From positions 1 to 47,564 of the forward strand of contig CAMWPB010000037.1 in assembly GCA_947176065.1 (NCBI GenBank): a DNA stretch of 47,564 bases. Reading direction: 5' to 3'. Source of the stretch: an uncultured Lachnospiraceae bacterium. Lineage in GTDB: Bacteria; Bacillota; Clostridia; Lachnospirales; Lachnospiraceae. Below the pieces are notes generated by a model. The model was not told the DNA's origin. It was given only the letters and a program-made list of their open reading frames with translations, and did not search any database. Both the position numbers and the translations under genes were made by a program. Each line of letters starts with the position of its first letter. The stretch's first letter is position 1. Of this stretch, positions 1-8,955 are shown piece after piece.

Positions 1-122
1 GTTGTGGGGTCCACAACCGGCCCTTCCGTCAAATCCTCCCGCTGTTTTCCAACGGCTTCCATTCCCTGAAACGCCCTGATTACGGGCAGCATGCGGAATG
101 ACAGCAAAACGCAATTCTGCAT
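1..122 (-). CDS. Possible N-terminus of an unidentified gene running off the left edge
   Basis: An open frame reads leftward from an ATG at 122 (in-frame alternative ATG at 62) to the window edge, 40 codons without a stop; an in-frame stop lies a few codons upstream of 122. A TATAAT-like -10 on the minus strand at 157-152 lies about 20 bp upstream, and a pair of 11-bp tandem repeats sits behind it. No ribosome-binding site is convincing and the residues match no family I know. It may be a chance open frame. The plus strand at 1-17 is a small palindrome (GTTGTGG/CCACAAC). Confidence 0.2.
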   Translation of the reverse strand, partial: MQNCVLLSFRMLPVIRAFQGMEAVGKQREDLTEGPVVDPT

Positions 123-176
123 TTCTTGAATGTTTTAGCAAAAGAATATATATTATAATAACGGATATTTTTCGGA

Positions 177-290
177 TTTGTCGCTAATTTGTCGCTAACC
201 GGATTTGGCAGGAGATTGGAAAAGTCTGTATTTGCAGGGTGTTTCAGGGAATTTTGAACGTGCCGTTTTGTTACTAATTTGTCGCTAATT
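177..290. repeat. Two double 11-bp tandem boxes (TTTGTYRCTAA x2), 90 bp apart
   Basis: Positions 177-198 and 267-288 each contain two head-to-tail copies of TTTGTYRCTAA (the last base or two degenerate). The two double boxes start 90 bp apart. The same arrangement, 89 bp apart, recurs at 36293-36405. An 11-bp period puts both half sites on one face of the helix, as in boxes bound by PhoB/OmpR-type response regulators. Arm-type sites of a tyrosine recombinase are the main alternative, since an integrase gene lies 2.3 kb away. On the minus strand a TATAAT-like -10 is 19 bp from the proximal box. Confidence 0.7.
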
Positions 291-314
291 AAGGTTGGCT
301 TTCTATTGGTATAC

Positions 315-350
315 AAAACCGACTGCCTGATACAGGACAGCCGGTTTCTT
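315..350 (-). terminator. Intrinsic terminator, probably bidirectional
   Basis: AAAACCG pairs with CGGTTT through an interrupted stem (CTG/CAG steps) around an ATA loop. T-rich sequence flanks it on both strands. It lies just beyond the stop of the minus-strand XRE gene and would end that transcript. Confidence 0.6.
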
Positions 351-392
351 TTATATTGATCATAATTTTACGCATACAGGTCAGGCAGAGTC

Positions 393-740
393 TCAGTTTT
401 CCCCATTCTTTAAAAAGCGGATATACCGCAGCAGATCGCGCCGGTCTTTATTGTTCAGATTTTGGATATCATAGACAACGTCATGCATGGTAATGTCACC
501 CAGATACTTCACGTTCAAATTGGTATTCCCAAGATACCCGGTGTTTGCGCCCAGTAAATAATCGGTGCTCACCTTGTAAAATTCGGATAATTTCGTCACT
601 GCCCAGATCGGTATCTCACGATGGCCGTTTTCATAATTGGAATAGGTCTGTTGTGACACACCCAGATATTCAGCAATCACCTTCTGCTTAATATCCCTGT
701 CTTCCCGTAAATCTCTTATTATCATCCGCAGCTCTTTCAT
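393..740 (-). CDS. XRE-family helix-turn-helix transcriptional regulator
   Basis: This 115-residue protein has an N-terminal Cro/CI-type helix-turn-helix over residues 7-62, recognisable from KQKVIAEYLGVSQQTYSNYE and the following KLSEFYKVSTDYLLG. The remaining 50 residues are a charged tail with no recognised sensor domain. Proteins of this size and layout are usually single-domain DNA-binding repressors acting on their own promoter. A short dyad at 804-818 upstream of its start is the obvious candidate operator, and the same interval serves the divergent small gene at 951. The Shine-Dalgarno is modest (GGGAG, somewhat far from the ATG). No phage genes are adjacent apart from the integrase 1.8 kb away. 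Family assignment is secure; the target is inference. Confidence 0.88.
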   Translation of the reverse strand: MKELRMIIRDLREDRDIKQKVIAEYLGVSQQTYSNYENGHREIPIWAVTKLSEFYKVSTDYLLGANTGYLGNTNLNVKYLGDITMHDVVYDIQNLNNKDRRDLLRYIRFLKNGEN

Positions 741-803
741 TATTTAGCCAAACTCCCTTCTTACCAATAAGCTTAATTCCGCTGTTGTTTTTAATGATAG
801 CAC

Positions 804-818
804 ACAACATACGGTTGT
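804..818. promoter_or_regulatory. Dyad ACAAC-N5-GTTGT, candidate XRE operator
   Basis: A perfect 5-bp dyad with a 5-bp centre lies 64 bp upstream of the XRE start. It sits where the -35 region of that minus-strand gene would fall (a TATCAT-like -10 follows). The position suits autorepression; binding is inferred. Confidence 0.45.
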
Positions 819-911
819 AGATTGGGAACCACAAAAAGAAGAGAAATACATTATTCTACAATAATTAATTGTATCACATTTCAGGATTACTATGTAAAAC
901 AAATTGATTTT

Positions 912-920
912 TGCTATAAT
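912..920 (+). promoter_or_regulatory. Extended -10 promoter for the small gene at 951
   Basis: TGCTATAAT is a consensus extended -10 (TGnTATAAT). The -35 region is weak, as is usual for extended -10 promoters. Transcription would start about 24 bases upstream of the ATG at 951, leaving room for the AGAAAGGA ribosome-binding site. Confidence 0.6.
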
Positions 921-950
921 TATAATAGTCAGAAAGGATATGGTGGCACA

Positions 951-1187
951 ATGAAATCTATATTTTCCGTAAAGAAAAGCAAGTATGAAAATAACCTTCC
1001 TGCCGATTTTGACAGAAAGTTATATAAGCCCGTTCTTAAATGCAGTATCTGTACCGGGGAACAGGTGGCCGGATTTAAAAATCTGGCCACCGGAAAATTT
1101 GAAGAAGTTATGCTGATCAGAAATGAGAAAGAGCTCGCTTCATTTAAAGAGCGTTATGGGATCAGTGAACTTGGGAAGGAATATTAA
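951..1187 (+). CDS. Small conserved protein of unknown function, 78 aa
   Basis: The start at 951 is chosen over an upstream in-frame start at 822 because AGAAAGG lies at the right distance and an extended -10 promoter falls between the two. The protein contains a single C-x2-C pair (KCSICTGEQVAGFKN) followed by a compact region rich in E and K (FEEVMLIRNEKELASFKERYG). I recall similar 70-80 residue proteins across Lachnospiraceae, sometimes carrying enzyme names that such a short chain cannot justify. No catalytic domain is visible. Two cysteines alone could bind metal only as a dimer. Its 3' end overlaps the convergent manC by 26 bp. Confidence 0.75.
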   Translation: MKSIFSVKKSKYENNLPADFDRKLYKPVLKCSICTGEQVAGFKNLATGKFEEVMLIRNEKELASFKERYGISELGKEY

Positions 1188-2487
1188 GTTTCTTCTTATC
1201 TCCCACGCTGATCTCTTTTCCGAGCTGCACCTCGATTACCTGTAATACGGTATCGGCAATGATGGTGTGGGGCGTGCCCGCTTTCATGACAACCACATCC
1301 CCGGCGGTAACCGCTTTCTCCACACCGTCTATAATCGTACGGCCCGTTCCCTCAATCACCGTCCATACCTCGTCGCGCCGTTCGTGGCTGTGATAGTTCA
1401 TTTTATGCCCGGCGTTCAGGGTCACCTTGATGGTCATGCTGCCATCCTCAATATCAATAACGCGGAAACTGCCCCAGGACTTCTCCGCAAACATAATCTG
1501 CTGGTCAATCTCATCAACAAAGGGTTTGATGTAGCTTGACTGTGTTTTGTCCGATACAAGGATTCCCTCAGGACTTGCAGAGACAACTACGTCCTTTAAT
1601 CCCATGCAGAGCACGGGCACATCCAGCTCATTCACCACATGAACATTGTTGCAGGCGTCGTTCAGGATCGCCTTGCCGATGGAAGCGCTTTCCATTGCCT
1701 CAGTCAGCGTGTTCCATGTTCCCATGTCCTTCCACATGCCGCCGAAGCGCATCACCTCGATCTGCGGCTCGTGCTCTACGACCGCATAGTCAAAACTGAT
1801 TTTTGTAAGTGTGTCATACCTCTCATAGAGATCCCTGTAATCCCGGAAGTCAATCAATTCGTGGGCCCGCCTCAGCACATATCCCAGTCGGAAAGCAAAC
1901 ACGCCGCCGTTCCAGAGCGCGCCCCTTGCAATATACGTTTTGGCGGTTTCCTCGTCAGGCTTTTCCTTAAACATGGATACCCGGCTGACGTTTCCGCTGT
2001 TCTCGGGAATAATATAACCGTATTTCGCGCTTGGGTAAGTGGGTTCTATGCCCATAAGCACCAGATTGGCATCGCTGAGAGCCGCCTGTTCGCCAAGTTT
2101 TTTCAGGGATTCAAAATAGTCCTGTTCCACATAAGGATCTACCGGGCAGACCACCACGGACTCTTCTTCGGAAATCTGCTGCACGTCATGAAGATAAGCC
2201 GCCGCCAGTGCAATCGCCGGGAACGTGTCCCGTCTGCAGGGTTCCACGCTTATGCCCACATCCGTTCCAAGCTGGTTGTGGATGGCTGACACCTGAGATT
2301 TCGAAGTGGCAATGGTTACGGTAGCGGACGGATCTACGGAAAAAATCTGGCGGTAAACCCGCTGCACCATTGACTCGTAACCGCCTGCTGCGGTCTTAAA
2401 TATTTTTATAAACTGTTTGGAACGTGTATCGTTCGAGAGGGGCCACAGGCGTTTGCCGGAGCCGCCGGATAAAAGGACTATATTCAT
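1162..2487 (-). CDS. manC: Mannose-1-phosphate guanylyltransferase with C-terminal cupin (ManC type)
   Basis: The enzyme makes GDP-mannose from mannose-1-phosphate and GTP for capsule or glycan synthesis. The N-terminus carries the nucleotidyltransferase signature GGSGKRLWPLSN (residues 8-19), and FKEKPDEETA plus WNGGVFAF lie mid-chain. The last ~110 residues form a cupin of the type II phosphomannose isomerase family (GHKMNYHSHERRDEVWTV, then AGTPHTI). At 441 residues it is slightly shorter than the usual ~470-residue bifunctional enzymes, so isomerase activity should not be assumed. GGAGG lies 5 bases before the ATG. It follows the integrase on the same strand with a 64-bp gap containing a TATACT-like -10. 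No other sugar-nucleotide genes are nearby. Confidence 0.92.
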   Translation of the reverse strand: MNIVLLSGGSGKRLWPLSNDTRSKQFIKIFKTAAGGYESMVQRVYRQIFSVDPSATVTIATSKSQVSAIHNQLGTDVGISVEPCRRDTFPAIALAAAYLHDVQQISEEESVVVCPVDPYVEQDYFESLKKLGEQAALSDANLVLMGIEPTYPSAKYGYIIPENSGNVSRVSMFKEKPDEETAKTYIARGALWNGGVFAFRLGYVLRRAHELIDFRDYRDLYERYDTLTKISFDYAVVEHEPQIEVMRFGGMWKDMGTWNTLTEAMESASIGKAILNDACNNVHVVNELDVPVLCMGLKDVVVSASPEGILVSDKTQSSYIKPFVDEIDQQIMFAEKSWGSFRVIDIEDGSMTIKVTLNAGHKMNYHSHERRDEVWTVIEGTGRTIIDGVEKAVTAGDVVVMKAGTPHTIIADTVLQVIEVQLGKEISVGDKKKLNIPSQVH

Positions 2488-2551
2488 GGGAACCTCCGTT
2501 ATATTCGTTGAAAACAGTATAACACAGCTATGGATTTTATAAAAGAAATCT

Positions 2552-3631
2552 TTAGTTTGTGGAATGCGCCGCAGCCTTCTGCGAATTTAAAAAGGCTTCG
2601 GAATCAATCTTATTGATCTCCATCCGAAGCTCTTCGACCGTGCGGTGTCCGTAGACGGATTTTTCCACGTCGCTGCCAAGACTATGCCCCATAAGCATGT
2701 GCTTGGAGAGATCGTCCACCGAATATTTATCGCAAAGCCAGGAGAAGGTATGCCGGCAGTCGTGGGGCGTATGCTTTTTCCCGGAACTGCTGTAGAGAAT
2801 ATCCAGTTTTTTCAGAAGCGGGTAAAATTCATGGCGGCGGAATGCGTCACCGTTAAATTTTTTCGGCCGAAAGGATTTCGCAAACGGGATAATGGAACGG
2901 TGAAAGGGAACAACGCGGTTTTTTCCGGCACGCGTCTTGACGCCGCCTTTAAAATACTGCTCTTCCACATTGACTTCGATGGTTTCGTAGGCGGAAATCC
3001 GGAAACCGCTGTAGATCATCATAAGGACAATGCGGGCAGCCGGATCTTTTTTGTGCGCCCAGAGCTTGTCGATATCCTCCTGCGTGAACGGCTCGCCCTT
3101 CTCAATATCATTTTCCTGACTGATTGTGACAAACTGCGCATAATTTTTCTCAACAATATCGTTTTCCATTGCATACTTATACATTTGGCTGTACAGTTTC
3201 TTAATATTGGAAAGACTTGAATACCCCAGCGTACATTCGTCCAAAGCCTTTTGCATGTGGTGTTTGCGGATGGCACAAAAATTCATTTGGTGAAGGGAGG
3301 GAACGTTTTTATAGGCGGAAGCATAATCCATGCGACTGCGGGCAGAGAGCTGTTTTCTGCTCTCAACGAATTTGGCATTGAAGAAGGCGTGATAGATGTC
3401 GGTGAAGGTGGCGGCGGAAACGCTGCCGGGCTGCAGACTTTTCCTAAACTCCACAATAGCATTGTAGGCGGAATACCAGTCCTCGTAATACCCGATAGCC
3501 CTCGTCGGGTAAAGCTGCGTGGCATTGCCGCCGGTTTGCGATGTCGGGTAGGCGGCGTAAGGTTTTTTGCGGTTGCCGCTCAGCTTTTTGATGCAGCCGA
3601 AGCCGTTTGGTAGTTTTGATCTCTTTTTCAT
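2552..3631 (-). CDS. Tyrosine-type site-specific recombinase/integrase
   Basis: This 359-residue protein is a phage/Xer-family tyrosine recombinase. The catalytic half shows the conserved Arg (YSGFRISAYE), the HxxR box (HDCRHTFSW), the second His (LMGHS) and the nucleophile Tyr in KSVYGHRT, so the active site looks intact. The N-terminal ~60 residues (GFGCIKKLSGNRKKPYAAYP) resemble an arm-DNA-binding region, followed by a SAM-like core-binding domain. The start at 3631 is preferred to an in-frame start 18 codons upstream because AGAAAGGAG precedes it. No excisionase, relaxase or phage structural genes flank it, so it is either a relic of an excised element or a resident recombinase acting in trans. 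The tandem boxes at 177-290 are the only candidate arm sites nearby. Confidence 0.9.
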   Translation of the reverse strand: MKKRSKLPNGFGCIKKLSGNRKKPYAAYPTSQTGGNATQLYPTRAIGYYEDWYSAYNAIVEFRKSLQPGSVSAATFTDIYHAFFNAKFVESRKQLSARSRMDYASAYKNVPSLHQMNFCAIRKHHMQKALDECTLGYSSLSNIKKLYSQMYKYAMENDIVEKNYAQFVTISQENDIEKGEPFTQEDIDKLWAHKKDPAARIVLMMIYSGFRISAYETIEVNVEEQYFKGGVKTRAGKNRVVPFHRSIIPFAKSFRPKKFNGDAFRRHEFYPLLKKLDILYSSSGKKHTPHDCRHTFSWLCDKYSVDDLSKHMLMGHSLGSDVEKSVYGHRTVEELRMEINKIDSEAFLNSQKAAAHSTN

Positions 3632-3755
3632 TTGTATGGTCTCCTTTCTACTATAAATGTCGTTTTGTTGTTGAAAAATAAACAATACGACATTTTATCC
3701 TGTCTATTTTACATGAGCGAAAATAAGGCTGCCAATAGGAGGTAAGGGAGAAAAA

Positions 3756-3767
3756 GAACAAAAGTTC
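3756..3767. promoter_or_regulatory. LexA (DinR-type) SOS box upstream of uvrB
   Basis: GAACAAAAGTTC matches the Gram-positive LexA core GAAC-N4-GTTC, followed by G as in the fuller consensus. It lies 84 bp before the uvrB start and upstream of a TATAGT-like -10 at 3801-3806. uvrB is a classical SOS gene, so motif and context agree. Confidence 0.75.
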
Positions 3768-3851
3768 GATTTCCCTCTATACTTTTAAAATGTTTTCTGA
3801 TATAGTGATACGTGAGAGTTATAAATGCTGCGCAGACAGAGGAATTATTTT

Positions 3852-5840
3852 ATGGATCATTTTAAATTAGTTTCAGAATACGCCCCTACCGGCGACCAGC
3901 CTGCCGCTATTGAGGCGCTGGTGGAGGGGTTTAAAAAAGGAAATCAGTTTCAGACGCTTCTTGGGGTCACAGGCTCCGGCAAGACTTTTACCATGGCTAA
4001 TATCATACAGGCCCTTAACAAGCCGACGCTGGTGATCGCGCATAATAAGACGCTGGCCGGGCAGCTTTACGGCGAGTTCAAGGAATTTTTCCCTGAAAAC
4101 GCGGTAGAATATTTTGTGTCCTATTACGACTATTACCAGCCGGAGGCCTATGTGCCCTCCACGGATACCTACATTGCGAAGGACTCCTCCATCAATGACG
4201 AGATCGACAAGCTGCGGCTTTCCGCGACGGCTTCGCTGACGGAGCGGCGGGATGTGGTGGTGATCGCCAGCGTTTCCTGTATTTACGGTCTGGGCAGTCC
4301 TGAGGAATACGCGGGTATGAGTATGTCCCTGCGTCCCGGCATGTCGAAGGATCGGGACGAGGTGATCCGCGGGCTGATTGAAATGCAGTACGACCGAAAC
4401 GATATGGATTTAGACCGCTGCTGTTTCCGTGTGCGCGGAGATGTGCTGGAAATCTGTCCTGCGCAGGGCGGCGAGTATCTGATCCGTGTGGAATTTTTCG
4501 GGGACGAAATTGACCGGATTACGGAGGCAGACCCTTTGACGGGTCAGGTACACGCGGTTTTGGAGCATGTGATGATTTTTCCCGCTTCCCACTATGTAGT
4601 GCCGCAGGAGAAGATTAACGCCGCCTGCAAGGTGATCGAGCAGGAGCTGGATGAACGGGTAAAATACTTTAAGGGAGAGGACATGCTTCTGGAGGCCCAG
4701 CGCATTTCGGAGCGGACGAACTTTGATGTGGAGATGCTGCGTGAGACGGGCTTCTGCTCCGGGATCGAGAACTACTCCCGCCATCTGAACGGCATGGCCG
4801 AGGGGGAGCCGCCCTTTACGCTGTTAGATTATTTCAAGGACGATTTCCTGATTATTATAGACGAATCCCATATGACGATTCCGCAGATACGGGGGATGTT
4901 TGCAGGAGACAGATCCCGCAAGAATACACTGGTGGATTACGGTTTCCGCCTGCCCTCGGCGCTGGATAACAGGCCGCTCTGTTTTGAGGAGTTTGAGAGT
5001 CATATCGATCAGATGCTTTTCGTTTCGGCGACGCCCTCGGACTATGAGGCGGCGCACGAACTGTTCCGCACAGAGCAGATCATACGCCCTACCGGGCTGC
5101 TTGACCCGGAGGTGGATGTGCGCCCGGTGGAAGGGCAGATCGATGATCTTGTTTCGGAGATCAATGCGGTCGTTGCCGATAAGGGAAAGGTGCTGGTGAC
5201 CACGCTGACCAAGAGGATGGCGGAGGATCTGACGGCCTATATGAACGATGTGGGCATCCGGGTCAAATATCTGCATTCGGATATCGACACACTGGAGCGG
5301 GCGGAGATTATCCGCGATATGCGTCTTGACGTTTTTGATGTGCTGGTAGGTATTAACCTGTTACGGGAGGGACTTGACATACCTGAAATCCAGCTTGTGG
5401 CCATACTGGATGCGGATAAGGAAGGATTCCTGCGATCTGCCACGTCCCTGATTCAGACGATAGGAAGAGCGGCCAGAAACGCCAAGGGACATGTCATCAT
5501 GTACGCGGACGACATGACGGATTCCATGCATGTGGCAATCACAGAAACCAACCGCCGCCGTAAAATACAACAGGCCTATAACGAGGAGCACGGCATCACG
5601 CCTCAGACGATCCAGAAGGCGGTGCGTGATCTGATCAGTATTTCCAAGACGATTGCGAAGGAGGAACAGCGGTTTGAGAAGGACCCGGAATCCATGAGCA
5701 GGGAGGAGCTGGAAAAGCTGATCCGGGAAGTGGAAAAGCAGATGAAGCGAGCTGCCGCAGATTTGAACTTCGAGGCAGCGGCAGAGCTGCGTGACCGGAT
5801 GGTGGAGCTGAAAACTAAGTTGAGAGATTTTGATAAATAG
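3852..5840 (+). CDS. uvrB: UvrABC system protein B
   Basis: UvrB is the damage-verifying helicase-like subunit of nucleotide excision repair: it is loaded by UvrA and then recruits UvrC. The 662-residue product shows Walker [11 protein letters not shown], the beta-hairpin region [18 protein letters not shown] that inserts between the strands, the DESH Walker B, helicase motif VI around QTIGRAARN, and a C-terminal UVR motif ([12 protein letters not shown]) for UvrC contact. The start at 3852 has AGAGGA upstream and gives the usual family length; an in-frame ATG at 3825 would add nine residues. It is followed by uvrA after 81 bp, the usual Firmicutes order. A LexA box lies upstream. Confidence 0.98.
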   Translation: MDHFKLVSEYAPTGDQPAAIEALVEGFKKGNQFQTLLGVTGSGKTFTMANIIQALNKPTLVIAHNKTLAGQLYGEFKEFFPENAVEYFVSYYDYYQPEAYVPSTDTYIAKDSSINDEIDKLRLSATASLTERRDVVVIASVSCIYGLGSPEEYAGMSMSLRPGMSKDRDEVIRGLIEMQYDRNDMDLDRCCFRVRGDVLEICPAQGGEYLIRVEFFGDEIDRITEADPLTGQVHAVLEHVMIFPASHYVVPQEKINAACKVIEQELDERVKYFKGEDMLLEAQRISERTNFDVEMLRETGFCSGIENYSRHLNGMAEGEPPFTLLDYFKDDFLIIIDESHMTIPQIRGMFAGDRSRKNTLVDYGFRLPSALDNRPLCFEEFESHIDQMLFVSATPSDYEAAHELFRTEQIIRPTGLLDPEVDVRPVEGQIDDLVSEINAVVADKGKVLVTTLTKRMAEDLTAYMNDVGIRVKYLHSDIDTLERAEIIRDMRLDVFDVLVGINLLREGLDIPEIQLVAILDADKEGFLRSATSLIQTIGRAARNAKGHVIMYADDMTDSMHVAITETNRRRKIQQAYNEEHGITPQTIQKAVRDLISISKTIAKEEQRFEKDPESMSREELEKLIREVEKQMKRAAADLNFEAAAELRDRMVELKTKLRDFDK

Positions 5841-5921
5841 AGAAAGGAAACGGCCGCAGACCGGTTTTGCGCTGAGGCATGGAAAACAAATCATAAAAGA
5901 TAAAACGAGAGGTATGGTGTC

Positions 5922-8786
5922 ATGGCAGATACAATAAAAATGCGTCCCCGTGAGTACATTAAGATCCGCGGGGCAAACGAACATAACCTGAAAGGAATTG
6001 ATTTGGACATCCCCCGAAACGAATTTGTGGTGCTCACGGGGCTTTCGGGATCGGGCAAGTCTTCCCTTGCCTTCGATACGATTTACGCGGAGGGACAGCG
6101 GCGTTATATGGAATCGCTTTCCTCATACGCGAGACAGTTTCTGGGGCAGATGGAGAAGCCGGATGTGGAGCGGATCGAGGGGCTTTCCCCCGCGATTTCC
6201 ATTGACCAGAAATCCACGAACAGGAACCCCCGTTCCACGGTCGGTACAGTGACGGAAATTTATGACTATTTTCGTCTGCTCTACGCCCGCATCGGTATCC
6301 CGCACTGCCCGAACTGCGGCAAGGAAATTAAGAAGCAGACGGTGGATCAGATCGTGGATCAGGTGATGTCACTGCCGGAGGGCACAAAAATTCAACTGCT
6401 TGCGCCTGTGGTGCGCGGGCGCAAGGGCGAGCACGCGAAGGTTTTTGAGCGGGCCAGACGAAGCGGCTATGTGCGGGTGCGCGTTGACGGAAATCTATAC
6501 GATCTGACGGAGGAAGCCGAGGACTTCAAGCTGGAGAAAAACTTTAAGCACAACATTGAAATCGTAGTGGACCGCCTTGTGGTAAAGGGCGGCATCGAGC
6601 GGCGGCTGACAGACTCCGTGGAAAATGTGTTCGCGCTCTCCGAAGGGCTGATGACGCTGGATATCATCGACGGGGAGCCGGTGCAGTTCAGCCAGAGCTT
6701 TGCCTGCCCGGACTGCGGTATCAGCATCAGTGAAATAGAGCCGAGAAGCTTTTCCTTTAACAACCCGTTCGGCGCGTGCCCGAGCTGTTTTGGACTTGGC
6801 TATAAGATGGAATTTGATGTGGATCTGATGATCCCGGATAAAAGTGTCAGTCTGGAGGACGGCGCGATTACGGTTCTTGGCTGGCAGTCCAGCGGCGACA
6901 AGGGCAGTTTTACCAATGCGATTTTGCAGGCGCTTGCCAAAAAGTTCAAATTCAGCCTGAAAACACCCTTTGGAGAGCTCCCTGAGGAAATACAGGATAT
7001 GATTATACACGGTACGACTAAGTCGGTGGACGTGTATTATGAGGGACAGAGGGGCAGCGGCGTATATCCGGTGGTCTTTGAAGGCGTGATTAAAAATGTG
7101 GAGCGGCGCTACCGGGAGACGAGTTCTGAATGGAGTAAGCAGGAATATGAAAGTTTTATGCGCATTACACCCTGTAAGGAATGTAAGGGTATGCGTCTGA
7201 AGAAGGAATCCCTTGCAGTGACGGTGTGCGATAAAAATATATACGAGATTACCTCTATATCAATTGCGAAACTTCATGCCTTTATAGGAGATATGCAGTT
7301 GACGAAACAGCAGGAGCTGATCGGTAAACGTATCCTGAAAGAGATCCGCGCCAGAGTCGGTTTTCTGATGGAAGTGGGGCTGGAATATCTGTCCCTGTCC
7401 CGGGCGACGGGATCTCTTTCAGGCGGGGAAGCCCAGCGGATTCGTCTGGCGACCCAGATCGGTTCGGGGCTGGTGGGCGTTTGCTACATTCTGGACGAGC
7501 CGAGTATCGGCCTGCACCAGCGGGACAATGACAAGCTGATTGCCGCGCTGAAAAATCTGCGGGATATGGGAAATACGCTGGTTGTGGTGGAGCACGATGA
7601 GGACACCATGCTGGCGGCGGATCATATCGTGGATATCGGGCCGGGGGCAGGCAGCCGGGGCGGCGAGGTGGTAGCCCAGGGGACGGCGGAGGATATCATG
7701 CGGGTGGAGGAATCCGTCACGGGACAGTATCTGAGCGGCAAGCTGCAGATTCCGATACCGAAGACACGCAGAAAACCGGCGGGCTGGCTCACAGTCAAAG
7801 GAGCGGAGGAAAATAATCTAAAGAAAATAGACGTAAAATTTCCGACAGGTATTTTGACCTGTGTTACGGGCGTGTCAGGCTCCGGGAAAAGCTCTCTTGT
7901 CAATGAAATCCTTTACAAGCATCTGGCAAGGGATTTAAACCGGGCTCGTTGTATTCCCGGAAAACACAAGGAAATTCTCGGCATAGAGCAGCTTGATAAG
8001 GTGATAGACATAGACCAGTCCCCGATCGGCAGAACCCCCCGCTCTAATCCTGCTACCTATACGGGCGTTTTTGATCAGATCAGGGATTTGTTTGCTGGTA
8101 CCCCGGATGCGAAGGCCAGAGGGTATAAGAAAGGACGGTTCAGCTTTAATGTAAAAGGCGGCCGCTGCGAAGCCTGCGGCGGAGACGGCATCATCAAAAT
8201 AGAAATGCATTTTCTGCCCGATGTCTATGTCCCCTGCGAAGTCTGCGGCGGCAAGCGTTATAACCGGGAAACCTTAGAAGTGAAATACAAAGGGAAAAGC
8301 ATTTTTGACGTGCTGGACATGACGGTGGAGGAGGCGGTTCCTTTCTTCGAGAATCTGCCTTCCATCCGCAGAAAAATAGAGACGCTGAACGATGTGGGAC
8401 TTTCCTATGTAAAGCTGGGCCAGCCCTCCACCACACTCTCGGGCGGCGAGGCGCAGCGGATTAAGCTGGCAACGGAGCTCTCCAAGCGCAGTACGGGCAA
8501 GACCATTTACATTCTGGACGAGCCCACCACGGGCCTCCATTTCGCGGACGTTCACAAGCTGGTGGACATCTTGCACAAGCTTGCGGAGGGCGGCAATACG
8601 GTGGTGGTCATCGAGCACAATCTGGACGTCATCAAGACCGCCGACTATATCATAGACATGGGCCCCGAGGGCGGCGAGGGCGGCGGCACGGTGGTAGCCA
8701 CAGGCACTCCGAAGGAGGTCGCCAGGAACAAGAAATCCTATACGGGTGTATATATTAAGAAGATGTTGAATAGGGCAGATAATTGA
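5922..8786 (+). CDS. uvrA: UvrABC system protein A
   Basis: UvrA is the dimeric ABC-type damage sensor of nucleotide excision repair. All hallmarks are present in 954 residues: first Walker [15 protein letters not shown], signature [12 protein letters not shown] and [13 protein letters not shown], second Walker [14 protein letters not shown], signature [12 protein letters not shown] and [13 protein letters not shown]. Zinc modules are seen at CPNCGKEI, at [13 protein letters not shown], and at CEACGGDG with [10 protein letters not shown]. The length is typical. It very likely forms one transcript with uvrB, although the 81-bp gap holds a weak imperfect hairpin. Its end converges on the COG3044 ATPase across a long palindrome at 8811-8941. 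Confidence 0.98.
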   Translation: MADTIKMRPREYIKIRGANEHNLKGIDLDIPRNEFVVLTGLSGSGKSSLAFDTIYAEGQRRYMESLSSYARQFLGQMEKPDVERIEGLSPAISIDQKSTNRNPRSTVGTVTEIYDYFRLLYARIGIPHCPNCGKEIKKQTVDQIVDQVMSLPEGTKIQLLAPVVRGRKGEHAKVFERARRSGYVRVRVDGNLYDLTEEAEDFKLEKNFKHNIEIVVDRLVVKGGIERRLTDSVENVFALSEGLMTLDIIDGEPVQFSQSFACPDCGISISEIEPRSFSFNNPFGACPSCFGLGYKMEFDVDLMIPDKSVSLEDGAITVLGWQSSGDKGSFTNAILQALAKKFKFSLKTPFGELPEEIQDMIIHGTTKSVDVYYEGQRGSGVYPVVFEGVIKNVERRYRETSSEWSKQEYESFMRITPCKECKGMRLKKESLAVTVCDKNIYEITSISIAKLHAFIGDMQLTKQQELIGKRILKEIRARVGFLMEVGLEYLSLSRATGSLSGGEAQRIRLATQIGSGLVGVCYILDEPSIGLHQRDNDKLIAALKNLRDMGNTLVVVEHDEDTMLAADHIVDIGPGAGSRGGEVVAQGTAEDIMRVEESVTGQYLSGKLQIPIPKTRRKPAGWLTVKGAEENNLKKIDVKFPTGILTCVTGVSGSGKSSLVNEILYKHLARDLNRARCIPGKHKEILGIEQLDKVIDIDQSPIGRTPRSNPATYTGVFDQIRDLFAGTPDAKARGYKKGRFSFNVKGGRCEACGGDGIIKIEMHFLPDVYVPCEVCGGKRYNRETLEVKYKGKSIFDVLDMTVEEAVPFFENLPSIRRKIETLNDVGLSYVKLGQPSTTLSGGEAQRIKLATELSKRSTGKTIYILDEPTTGLHFADVHKLVDILHKLAEGGNTVVVIEHNLDVIKTADYIIDMGPEGGEGGGTVVATGTPKEVARNKKSYTGVYIKKMLNRADN

Positions 8787-8810
8787 ATGATATGCTCAAT
8801 GTTATATTAA

Positions 8811-8941
8811 TTGCGCAACGGGCATAACCACAAGCAGACCCTTGGAAAACGTTGGCACTTAGCGAGGTTCTTTCGAGCTTAGTGCCATTACGTTTGGAGC
8901 GGAGCGCAAGCGAGTCTGCGTTGGTTATGCCCGTTGTGCAA
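8811..8941. repeat. 131-bp imperfect palindrome between convergent genes
   Basis: A ~28-bp arm at 8811-8839 pairs, with few mismatches, with 8914-8941 (shared core GGTTATGCCCGTTG). Inside, TGGCACTTAGC (from 8852) pairs with GCTTAGTGCCA (to 8887), and flanking AAACGT/ACGTTT extends that stem. The whole piece can fold into one long interrupted hairpin. It has no coding content. It could stop both uvrA and the minus-strand ATPase, or be a copy of a dispersed palindromic element. Confidence 0.7.
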
Positions 8942-8955
8942 TTTTAGGAAAAGGT

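Noticed and set aside
80..316. 78-codon minus-strand frame across the tandem boxes
   Set aside because: Its residues SDKLVTK/SDKLATN are only the translation of the 11-bp repeats, it has no ribosome-binding site and overlaps a promoter-like region.
1639..2289. 216-codon frame opposite manC
   Set aside because: Antisense shadow of a well-supported gene; no family pattern and no ribosome-binding site.
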